Positions 12,653 through 23,395 of a stretch of DNA of 64,000 bases are shown here, in pieces. The stretch comes from Homalodisca vitripennis (lineage: Eukaryota; Arthropoda; Insecta; Hemiptera; Cicadellidae). How positions within the stretch are numbered: position 1 is the first letter of the stretch; every line of letters starts with the position of its first letter. Made by a program: the position numbers and the translations under genes. The notes beneath the pieces were generated by a model. That model was not told where the DNA came from. It did not search any database and saw only the letters and a list, made by a program, of their open reading frames with translations. Where the stretch lies: positions 65,014,001 to 65,078,000 of the forward strand of contig NC_060213.1 of assembly GCF_021130785.1 (NCBI RefSeq), given 5' to 3'.

Positions 12653-14245
12653 CACTCCTGGACAAAATTATCGCAGCACTTATTAAATTCATTTTCTAAG
12701 TTATTAATAAATCTCTAACCATGCTGTAAAAAATATATTTAAGAGAAAAAGACAAGGAAAACTCAATAAAATCTGTGTATGGTTAGTGATGTCAAGATTT
12801 AATGAATAAAAAATTATAATTGAATATGAATTAATTTATCCATTTAACTACTTACGTAATTTAACACATTATAATTATTCCACTTTAGTTGAAAGTTAAT
12901 TTCCCCTTATTTAGTAACGGGTATTACCCCCTCTTGCCTGAATCACTGCCAGGAGCCTCCTAGGCATACCTTCAATGAGGTGCTGGATATCTTCAATAGG
13001 TATTCCCTGCCACTCCTCTTTTACAGCACGTTCCAGCTCTGCAAGGTTTTGCTGGAGGTGGATTTCTAGCACGTGTTCGTTTTTTTAAAGTGTCCCACAC
13101 ATGCTCTATTGGGTTTAAATCAGGGCTTCTTGGTGGCCACTCCAGGGTAGTGATACCAACCTCTCTTATGTAGTCTGTCACTGCTGCGGCACTGTGTGGT
13201 CTGGCGTTATCGTGCATTAGCACAAACTGAGGGCCAACGAAAGGTGCAAAAGGTACAACATGTTCTTGTAGTATAGTCTCTACATACCTAGGAGCATTTA
13301 GAGCTGGTCTAGCTATTGTTACTAACTCTGTACACGCCTCATAATTAATTCCTCCCCAAAACATAACAGAACCACCCCCAAAAGGTACCTGAGGTGAGAA
13401 ACAGGCCTGAGCGAAACGTTCTCCACGCCTTCTCCATACACGCTCTCGTCCATCCGGAGACCTCAGACTGACTCTTGTTTCATCAGTGAAGAGGACTGCC
13501 TTCCAATCCTCCACAGTCCAATTGACATGATTTTGAGCAAACCGTAATCTCATTACTCGATGCCTTCTGGTGAGAAGTGGGCCTCTGGCAGGTCTTCTGC
13601 TGCTCAATGTGCCTTCATGGAGACGTCGGCGTATAGTTCTACTTGTAACTTGGACATTTCGAGTTGTTCTTAACATTGCTTGCAGCTCTGTACTTGTTGA
13701 AGTACGATTTCTTAATGCGTTTAGCCTTACAAAACGGTCGTCAGCTTCGCTTGTAGCCCGAGGACGGCCCTGACCTCGCCTCCTATTGTCGCTCCTGGTT
13801 TCTTGAAACCGCTGAACCACTCTCATAACAGTTGTGTTGTGTATGCCAAACAAAGCAGCAACTTCTCTATACGAACGCCCCTGCTGTACAAAAAACCTTA
13901 TTCTAGCCGCTTCTCTCGGTGTCAAGAATCGAGGCATACTGCTGTTGCACTTCCACCACAAAGTAAACTCAGGCGCAGACTGAGAGGAGAAATGTCATTA
14001 CCCTGATAAACATTTTCAGTGAGTCACATTATGGAAAAGAGCAAGGTTGTACATGTCCACATAACACACTATTGGAATTCTGTAATCATTAAGATAAGAT
14101 AATTACATTAGATAAGGATAACAACTGGCCACAATATCTCCTTTATCAAGCTAAGAATCCTGAGTAACAATATGAGACAAATAAGGTATTTTTATAAGTA
14201 ATAAAAGAAAATTATTTAGTGCTGCGTTAATTTTGCCCAGGAGTT
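12653..14245 (-). mobile_element. Tc1-like DNA transposon (Tc1/mariner superfamily, DD34E)
   Basis: A complete 1,593-bp cut-and-paste element. The terminal inverted repeats at 12653-12680 and 14218-14245 match at 25 of 28 positions by eye (core ACTCCTGG.CAAAATTA). A TA dinucleotide, the Tc1/mariner target, flanks each side (12651-12652 and 14246-14247). A single transposase reading frame lies between them on the minus strand. The preserved ends and target duplication suggest a fairly recent insertion. It is probably not self-mobile because of the frameshift described under the transposase. Confidence 0.93.
12911..13937 (-). pseudogene. Tc1-like transposase, one C-terminal frameshift
   Basis: The protein should start at the methionine at 13937 (MPRFLTPREAARIR), as in related Tc1 transposases; the upstream in-frame Met at 13961 adds eight atypical residues. 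The N-terminal ~110 residues carry paired helix-turn-helix DNA-binding segments with a GRPR-type hook (GQGRPRA). The catalytic DDE domain shows D in LFTDETR, D in LMHDNARPH and E in DLNPIEHVW, with 34 residues between the last two, so DD34E is intact. After VWDTLKKRTRARNPPPA the frame shifts: an extra base in the T4 run at 13049-13052 leads to a premature stop at 12993. The alternative frame continues with a normal Tc1 tail (NLAELERAVKEEWQGIP) to a stop at 12911-12913. The catalytic core is complete; loss of the last ~45 residues probably impairs it. Confidence 0.92.
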
Positions 14246-14501
14246 TATATATCAAGATTACGTTATCTTCAAACTTTTTTGACAATTATAATTTTTATAA
14301 ACTTGACATACTAAAATTTCTAACCAAATCTTTGGAATAACTTTTAAAAGTACGATTTAATCACATGATATTCCATAGTGATTAATTAAATGGTAATTAA
14401 TTAATTAGTTTTAATTTAAGCAGTGCTAAGAGGATTATAATTTGATTATTAAAAGGCCTTCTTAGATTACATATAAGGTTTAGTTGAGGGAATTTACATA
14501 T

Positions 14502-14634
14502 GCATGCCTCCAAACTAATCAGTGTTACAACAAACCGCAGCGTAAAGCCAAGTGTGATCCATTTTACATGAAGATGAATGGCTTTATTCTGCGTGGGGAC
14601 TCTCCACCATATCTCTATTGTTCTTGCTCTTTCC
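14502..14634 (-). repeat. Dispersed repeat, copy 2 (inverted relative to 10092-10228)
   Basis: This is the minus-strand counterpart of the repeat at 10092-10228. It lies just outside the right end of the Tc1-like element, so the two copies bracket that element in opposite orientation. The best frame reads HLHVKWITLGFTLR. They are too far apart and too divergent to be its termini. Confidence 0.75.
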
Positions 14635-15580
14635 AAATCAAAAGCCTAGAGGATTACTCAGCTAGGAGCTCTATTTGTAAAGTGTTCTAGTGATTGTGAT
14701 GGTGCATAAAGGAACTTGTGTTAGTGAACAAGCAAGTGAGGTTCTAAGTCAATACTTTTCAATATACCTTTGTGCGACGGAGTTTTAATTCCATAAAAGA
14801 TAAACAAAATTTACAATAAGTGTGGCCAATATACATAAGAATAATATCATATACGAATAAATGTGTGTTATTTATTTAATATTTGTGTACCAGTACAGTA
14901 TAATAGGCTAAAAATGTAACTTCATGCTTAGTTTTACTATTTGTAGGGTAATCCAGCAGTGCACAATTTAAGAACCGAAGAATCCATGTAATTTTCAATA
15001 ATTAAATTGAAGTAACCTTAATGGTTTTAAAGTATATATTGTAAATATTATTGAGACAAACGCAATCATTTAATGTGTTTCAAATCAATTCATTTTTAAA
15101 GATCAATAACCTATTGATCTTATCCTATTAATAGTCAACTAAATGGTTTCCCGAAAAAACTTACTTTTTTGAAATCTTTTAAAATATTTTTATAAATATT
15201 TAGGTGTAAGCCGGCCGAAATCCGTAGGTCTGAATTTAGATCCTTGAGTTTCCAAGTGTTAAATTATGTAGTGATATAATTTATTGTACAGATAAAAGAC
15301 AAAAACCTTATGGAAAACGAAATTTAACTGTCTTCTTAATGTTAAAATGTAGAAAACAATCTGTACAATGTAGGATATTACTTATTTTATCATTGTATGT
15401 CAGATGTGGCTTTGAGCAGGTTTTCCTTTCTCTGTTATTTTGGTATCCAAACATATTGAAAACTGTCGTCAAATTTTAGCTCAGGTTATAAAAACTTTTA
15501 GCATTTAGCCTGTTTACACATTGATTTACTCATAGAGTTTCTCGTCATTAAAGTTACTGAAATAACCAAAGTAAAATTGT

Positions 15581-15768
15581 TCACTAGCGCGCAGCAAAAT
15601 CCCGTAGAGTGACACGCCCCGTCATCGTACTCAGTAATGCCTAATTAGAAATGAAACTTCATGCAAAATGTGAGGAGTAAATGTCAGTTAGTTCTCAGGA
15701 TATTGTGCGAACAGAAAGACATATTTTCAGTCCCTTGAATTATAGGCCTCACAAACGCTCAGCCTTCC
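15581..15768 (+). repeat. GCTCAGCC repeat family, copy 1
   Basis: A ~188-bp member of a short dispersed family. It begins with a degenerate copy of the family's terminal word and ends with AAACGCTCAGCC. Between them are AATCCCGTAGAGTGACA, ATGAAACTTCATGCAAAAT and GATATTGTGCGAACAGA, which recur in the other copies. No coding capacity was seen. Confidence 0.7.
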
Positions 15769-17580
15769 GAAATGTTCATAACGAATAAAAAAAATATTAC
15801 CAGAAAGCATTTAATGTATTTTTTGAATAACACTAATGTTTTCAAACTTTATTTTTATACTGTTATCACAATTAGTAAATTTTATAAAACCTATTTATAA
15901 ACAACACTTCTAAAAATTGATATGCAGACGTTTCATCATATATAAAAAAGTATTGTTCTCTACCGAAATCTACAAAGGTTGAAATATGTATAATTCTAAT
16001 TCAGAACAATGTTCAGTGTCAAATGTTGAGGAGTTTGACGATTAAGAAGTTAGAAAGTTTAAAAACCACAAATTATAGGGTAATTTCTCGGGCTAACATC
16101 ATTGGATATGCATAAACTGTGTCAGTGGAAAATTCTTTAAGCAAAACCAAGCTTTAAATGATAAATTGTCTTTTCATTTATCACATTTCAGGTAGAACAT
16201 TGAAATGGTTGTTTAATTTGATCCAGTGCAATGCAAATACTACTGCACTATAATATCAGATTCATGCTCTTGTACCTTACTTAGTAAGTATTAAAAGCAA
16301 TCACTTCTGATAGAAGAGAATCAATTGTGACAAAGCTCATCAAAGTTTCATTGAAAGCGACACTTCGCTTTTAGCGCAGAACTTTAGAGTTTCCACCATA
16401 CAATTGGTGGGGATTTCAGGATCTTCGAGGAGCAGCTGTGATACCGTTAAACGAGGTGCAGTGTTTTTGTGTTATAAATAATCAGATTAAATATTTTCTG
16501 TTCTTGAGTTAGAGCATTTAATGATTTTTTCTTCCATAAATATATGCTATTATTGAACTAATAAAGTACTAAACTCTTGACAATTCGTATTAGAACTAAA
16601 TATGTTGTATTTTCAACGTCGCGATAATGAGTTATTTGCTAGCTGAGTATTTTTGGCAGTGGAAAATGATCCCTCCACCCCCACTTTTCTATGGGTGTCT
16701 TGATTGCCTTTCAAATTAAACTTTCCTAATTAATATTGTAATGAAAGGGTGCCCTCTTCAGAGAGATTGAATCCGTGACAGCGGACTTTCAGTCAGGATT
16801 GTCAAATATCTTATGCTTCCTGACTCATCAGAGAACCTTTTAGTTAGGTAAAGATTTCTCAACCAACGGAAAAATATTATTATTTATTGTAAAAATGCCA
16901 TATTATATTAATAATGTGAAAATATAATTTATAAAACTTTTGGTTATTTAAACAGAGAATGAGGGAAAATGAAATAATATACGGAATTGGAATTTAGGAC
17001 AATAATTGCTAACTGTGGAATATTGTTCTGTTGAATACGTTAATATTTATGATATGTCGTAGAGTCTATAAAATGTTGTCCGAAAGCATTTTCAAAGGAC
17101 ATTTGTTTTGTTTACTCTTGATTTTCCGTATCCGGTATTGTCAATCTGACACCGGTGCTGTAATCCTGCCATCCTAATTGCATGGCTGCGCTTGTACCAC
17201 CATAGAAAATATTCGTGTCTATGTTGAAATGAAGTTTCATGGAAAATTTAACGTCAACGGGTGAAATTGTTTTTGAGATATCTTTATAAATTATAAACTA
17301 AAATTTTGTATGTACTAATTCATTGAAAACTGATAAATATTGATAAAAATGCTTTCTTATCAGCGTTTAAATAATAAACGCCATTACACTATTATTTTTA
17401 ATCTATGCTTCAAATTAAGTCATAAACGAAAATATTGTATGTGTTGGGTTAGTCAAAATTACATTTTTATTGTTTGTCACACGTTGAAATCTCAAGTTCA
17501 ATTTGTTTTAAAATGTATTTATTCTTCTATTTTATCATCGCATCGTACTCATGTTTACCGTAAACATAATTTAAAGATAT

Positions 17581-17686
17581 TCGCTAACACTCTACCAAAT
17601 CCCATATAGTGACATGCACCACTATCGAATTCAGTTTTTTTGGCTATCAAAAGAACAGACGTATAGCTTTTCTAACGCTCAGTCTG
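17581..17686 (+). repeat. GCTCAGCC repeat family, copy 2 (internally deleted)
   Basis: It starts CGCTAACACTCTACCAAATC, continues with a match to the CCCATATAGTGACATGCACC block, then jumps to GAACAGACG and ends TCTAACGCTCAG. The middle of the unit seen in copy 1 is missing. Confidence 0.65.
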
Positions 17687-18051
17687 TAAATACTTAAGTG
17701 ACAATTCAGAACTTTTTTGGACCATCTGGAATTCTAAAATTTTACATATAAAAGGTTAAAATATTTAATTCGTGCATTTAAAGCCATTTTCAGTATATGA
17801 AGCTGTTGCAGTATTCCTTGTATTCAAAAATATGTTTGATCAAAATTATATAATAAGGAAACTAAAAAGTCTCATAGAATAGCATCTGTTTCCTCGTTAA
17901 CCTTTGTGGTTTTGAAAAACTCAACCACGAGCCAGTACCGTGAAGCACTTACCTGCATATGATTCATGACGGCTTTTCAAGCGCACTTGTAAACGTCTGC
18001 CACGCTAGACTAGTAACCCTACTAAAGTACGTCATTAGTGGACATCAAAGA

Positions 18052-18059
18052 TGACGTCA
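18052..18059. promoter_or_regulatory. CRE/ATF-type palindrome TGACGTCA
   Basis: A perfect 8-bp TGACGTCA, the classic binding word of CREB/ATF bZIP proteins. A single isolated site like this can occur by chance, and nothing adjacent shows that it is used. Confidence 0.25.
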
Positions 18060-21000
18060 ACACAAGCCGGACAACACATGCTTCAAGAAGCACGCCGCTA
18101 ACTGGGCTTGCTTGCCCCAATTAGTACGGTGATGTTAATAAACATCAAAAGTAAAAACGTTCCACCTAGTTAAAGGTTTTTACTAACAATCATTATATTA
18201 TTATTATTACTACCACTTTACTTAAAGGAAATACGGTGTGCAAGACTTATCGTCGCAAAACTGTTGAATATTGTTTAATTAGAAGAATTTAATTATTATG
18301 AATTAATTATTATAAAATATTTTGTATCGTAAGAGTTATGATGTATTTTTCATTAAAACACAAACCAGTGTTTTATAATAAAATTTCAGGTTATTCTGTA
18401 TAATGGCGCATCCTATAACGAAAATAATTACGATAAATTATACTTTTTCGGCATAGCAACATCTTTAGTTGTTTCAGTCATAGGTAAATATGTATATTCA
18501 TCAAAGAGATGCGTATTAAAAATAAATACATGAAGTTATCACGTGGTGAGGGAAGTATCAGGTCAGATGTGCCAATCTATATACAGACCGATATTGGACG
18601 GAGTGCCTCAGGGATTCTGCTCAATCCCACTTCTCTTGCCGACATGTTTTCTGATCAGAAGGTTATAGAAACGACGACACCGACCTATATCACTACTTGT
18701 TGCATCTCTTGGAAATCTTATATGGAAGCTACAGTACTAAGGTATGGTATTAGAATTAAAATTAATTTATTATCTGGGTAGAATAATTTTACAAACAGTA
18801 ACTGCATATCTCCGTCGTCAAGGTATATCATAAATTAATAACTAAAACTTTTTAATGTAAGTTTCAGCCAGTTGAAAGCTTAACCCATTGTAGGATAAAA
18901 ACTAATACAAAACTAAAAAAAAAAAAACTGAATAACAAGTCTCAAAAGTGATTGAAACTTTGATTTTACATGTTATAAAACAAAACACCCGCATATGTCA
19001 CCACTCTCTTGACGAAGCTAGATATTGCTTAGAGTTTGAAAAGACTCTCCAAACCGTGTAGGAAACCTGTTTCTATCTGTAAGTCGGAATTGGTTATTTT
19101 TGAAAGTTTTATACAACTTATCTTTACCATATAAAATTGCTTTTAAAATATACAGAGAGGGAAGATTATGAATAGAAATATTACGAAAAACACATGATGA
19201 TATGACTTTTTTCACATTCTGTTTTGTTCAATAAAAATCTCTGTAAACATGGAGCCCCTCACACCTCCTTCGTGAAGGAAAACATCCGTTAAACACGGCG
19301 AGCAAAATCTCTTGGCCCTTCAAGGAGTATATTTACCTTGAAGAAAAGCTAACTCAACTCGTGTTATAAATATAAGGCAGCCAATTCAACTGTCAATTTT
19401 GATCTCGAGAAACTTCACGGTGGTGAATTCTTAAATATTATGGAAGGAAAGTACATTTTTAAGCTTATATCGCGTTAAAAATTTAATATTATCCAAATTG
19501 AGTAATACATCATTTGACTTTAGTCAGTTTAGAAATTAATATATCGTTATGTATATTCTAACTTTTAAGTTACAATGAGGACTTCAGAATAGCAGTATTC
19601 TATCATCCGTGCAGAAAATCGGGTTTATGTGGGATATGTCTAAGAATCAACCCCTGTGACTCTCCATATCATGGCGGAATAAACGTCAGAGACAACGTAA
19701 AAATGTTGCGTTTTTTGATAAGTATAGTTAACCTATGTAACAGGCACACATCGATACTGTAAATTTCAAGCTTTTCGTTTAGACTGCCTTGATCCGCCCG
19801 ATCACAAAAATCCCAAAGTCGGCTCACGACGCTCAAGGGTTAATGTAACATGAGATAAAAAGACAAAAATTGTATTGCTTTTACCTAAAACCACATTAGT
19901 ATGGCATCAGATTTCTTTTTTCAAGACGTTTATACACATATGTCCGTATTTTTATCACTAAAAACAGTAAAAAATAACAGCTGTTCATATTATAGGGATA
20001 CTAAGATTGAGAATAGGAACGTAATTTTACAAAAAAATTATATAAAATAAATAGTATTTTTGGTTGAACGTTAGCAAATATTCAACGGTACGTTAACCCA
20101 GGTACTTCAAAACATCGTGGCTGTACTACTTTCCTGATATATCTCATTATGTTAAAATAATCAGTTTTTATAGTTATTTATACAGAATGTCTGATAGAAT
20201 ATATCCCTTATTTCAGGTGTTGGTTTAAAAAAAATATGGTCAAAATAAAACGAACAATAAGCACAATTAAACTAACTATATAAAAAAGAAAAAAATAATC
20301 CTAATTTTTAAGATTATGTGACAATATTTTAATTGAACTACACTTTGCCGATATTTTACAGGTATTTTACCTACTGGTATTGTAACACAGTAATGTGATT
20401 ATTTTTAAAATTGACATTTCTTGAACGATGTTAATTACCTACTTAAAATTTGGTATTAAATGATGATAACTGTAAATAGTATAATACTTTAATGTTTTAC
20501 TAAATATACCTACAATATAAACTGTTAAAGCATTATATACTTTAATAGTTTAGTTAAACATAGTTTGTATTAGTATTAAAAATTCATTGTATACAGACTG
20601 AAAAAAAATCCCAGGGATTTTTTCTTTTAATTTTATATATTGGTGAACAATTTCCGAATTACTAGTCATCCGCTACGATATATCTGGAAAAAATGTAAGG
20701 GATGTTTATAAACGTAGTTAAAATATATGATATTCTGGCTGTGCTGAATTTATAAGGCAGTATCCATGTATATTTGTACTGAAGGCAGACAGTCGATTCA
20801 CAGCCCGGTTAATTCAGGGTTCCAACCTGACGTCTGATGTTTGACCTCGGTGAACCTTTACTGACTTTACCGAAGACCACACAATAAATAACCTTCCTTG
20901 GGCAAACTGTTCAATAATATACCAAACACAGTACGCAATGTACTATGATCACTATGATGCATATCATTATAACATTAAATTAGGATGGAATAAAAACGTG

Positions 21001-21411
21001 TGTGATTCCATGTATTAAATAGATTTTTTTATTTTTAAATTCAAAATATCAATTCAGAATATTAAAAACGTATATTCTAAAACATTATATATTTTGTATT
21101 CTCTCGTAATATCAAACTGTTATAAAACTTTTAAGAAATACAGTGTATATTGTATAGTTTAATTTGAATCAACTAAACAAATGGGGTATTTAACACTCTT
21201 TATGCCTTCTACTTGTACTAAAAGTCATAGTGAAAATGATAATGTGATCCCTACAGTACCACTGGTCACTCATAATATCGTGCCAAATGATGCTGTGCCT
21301 ACTACTAGCAGCTGTGAAACAATAATGTTAAAGTCTTTAAATTTGAGATTGTAATCCTCATGTATACTTCGGGTTATGTGCAAACAGTGATTCAAAAGCT
21401 TGTTTCAAACC

Positions 21412-21887
21412 TATCCTCCTTAACAAAGTCCCCTCTTTCGTAGACACTGTCTGTAGATTCAATAAATTTGTGAGAAACAGGAAACATTGGAAAACTTATT
21501 CTTCGAGCAGACTACCACTCCTTTTACACTGAACAGTGGTTTTTAAATAGGATTTTGGATACTTTAAATGCTGCTAAAATCAAAACCTTGTTTTTACAAC
21601 AAGCAGGTCAAAATTAAGTTCCTTTCTCATGAGAGAAAGATCATGGTATTTTTTATAGTGATCCCTGTTACAAAGTCCTGTCTGTAGAGGGCTCAGTTTG
21701 TAGATTCAACACTTTTTTATGAACAGGAAGCGTTGGAAAACTTATTCTTCGAGCCGACTACCACTTCTTAAACTCAAAAGTAAAAAAAAATATTGGATTA
21801 AATGCTATTATAATCAAAATCTTGTTTAGTTGCAATAAGCATGTCAAAATTGAGTTCCTTTCACATGAAAGAATTCTGGTGCGCAAA
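21412..21887. repeat. Tandem duplication, two ~240-bp units
   Basis: Units at about 21412-21649 and 21660-21887 share long blocks in the same order: ACAAAGTCC, CTGTCTGTAGA, TGTAGATTCAA, CAGGAA, TTGGAAAACTTATTCTTCGA, CTACCACT, AAATGCT and GTTCCTTTC. They differ by substitutions and small indels, so the duplication is old. It is not coding in any consistent frame. Confidence 0.8.
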
Positions 21888-22342
21888 TGTAACGTTACTT
21901 CGGCGTTAGCAAATTAGGTTTAAAGCGTCTTATTTTTATGTCCAAAGAATTATTATTTTTAATTCTGGCAATTTTTTTTGCAGTCCGGCCTATTTAATAT
22001 AATACGGGTAAATGTACACCACAAACCTTATATGTTACTTCATCCATCGAGGTTTATTTTTACAATAAAAATATATCTTCCTCGATAAATTAATGTAGTA
22101 AGAACTTTATGAGCTATCATCGCATTTAATACTTCAAAATTAACGTGTTACTAGATTCTCTCATCAATTCGTAATGCAGAAATTAATCGCAATGCAAACT
22201 AGGTTCGAACTACGACAATCGCTGTTACGCAATCCGTCTCCGACACACTTCAACAATTACAAGTTTAATTGACGTAAGTTAAGCTGTTATAGACTAGTTG
22301 TGTAAAGTTGGCGACTAAAGGAGGCGGCACTGCATGGCGTTA

Positions 22343-22352
22343 GTGACGTCAC
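22343..22352. promoter_or_regulatory. CRE-type palindrome GTGACGTCAC in a GC-richer island
   Basis: A perfect 10-bp palindrome GTGACGTCAC lies inside a 22300-22510 patch that is clearly GC-richer than its surroundings. About 70 bases on, an 8-bp hairpin stem CCGACCCG/CGGGTCGG (22420-22427, 22441-22448) encloses a 13-base loop. Together these suggest a regulatory element or promoter-proximal region, but no transcript start was identified. Confidence 0.3.
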
Positions 22353-23295
22353 CGCTGTATAACTTTGATGAAGTGAGCGACAATCCTGATTCGCACGCTT
22401 TGTGTCTCATTGTGGCGTGCCGACCCGTGTGCCCTATAACCGGGTCGGTTCACTTCTCCAACTGTGTAAAGGGCACTATTCACTCCGATTAACAAGTAGG
22501 TTTGATGGCGATGTATGTTAGACTTGTTTAGTGCCATTGAGTTCTTCAAACAAATGATTACTATCGTTTAGTGAAGAGAGAAGGAGGAACTAAAATGGAA
22601 AAAATTATACTTTATTTATATACCACAACATTTTAAGTTTTTAAGCAATTGAGAAAGTTATTTGGTGTTTTAGATTTCACTGAAATACTCTAGTAAGTAA
22701 CTCTACCCGTTCAGTGGGATAATGTCGGCCCATTGCTATCCTTTCTTGGCATTCAGCTTCGGCACCCACACCTCGTGTATCCAGCTGATTCGCTGTAGTC
22801 ACTTCTCAGATTTAGCCTCCACGATACATGCAACTTTAAAAGCTGTTATGTCGGATTATTCATCAAATAGCATGCCTATGTTGTTATTGAAACAAAAAAA
22901 AAAAAATCTTTACGAGTATATCTTAAATATAAAAGTATTCCAAATTATGGAACAACTTACTGCTATTTCATGTAAAGACAATGCTTTTCAGATTGAAAAA
23001 CGTATTATATTAAAATTAACACTTAAATGTCCATAAAATATTTCACGCATATAGGTTTAAAAATATAATTTCATTTAGAAAAATGAGATTTCGTTGCATT
23101 TCAAAGAACAATAAATAGGTATTTTGTTTTGGTCGAATACTCTAGTGTTTATTCATGGTAAACCCATTACAAACAAAAATTGCACAAATTGGTAGAAAAA
23201 CGTGAATAACATAATCAATAGTAAGGAAGTTCAAAATAATTATGATTATAGTACAAAAATAACTTGAATTAATAGCACAGTAATAATAATTTAAA

Positions 23296-23395
23296 TGCAG
23301 ACGACGTAATAATAATAATATATTAACAACGTATTAAAAATAAATAATATATAACAACAATATAATAATAAATAATATAATAACAACGATATAAA
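23296..23395. repeat. AAT-rich low-complexity patch
   Basis: Irregular runs built from AATAAT, ATAACAAC and AATATA words, typical of a decayed (AAT)n microsatellite. Confidence 0.7.

Noticed and set aside
13570..14006. Two plus-strand frames over the Tc1-like element
   Set aside because: They are antisense shadows of the transposase.
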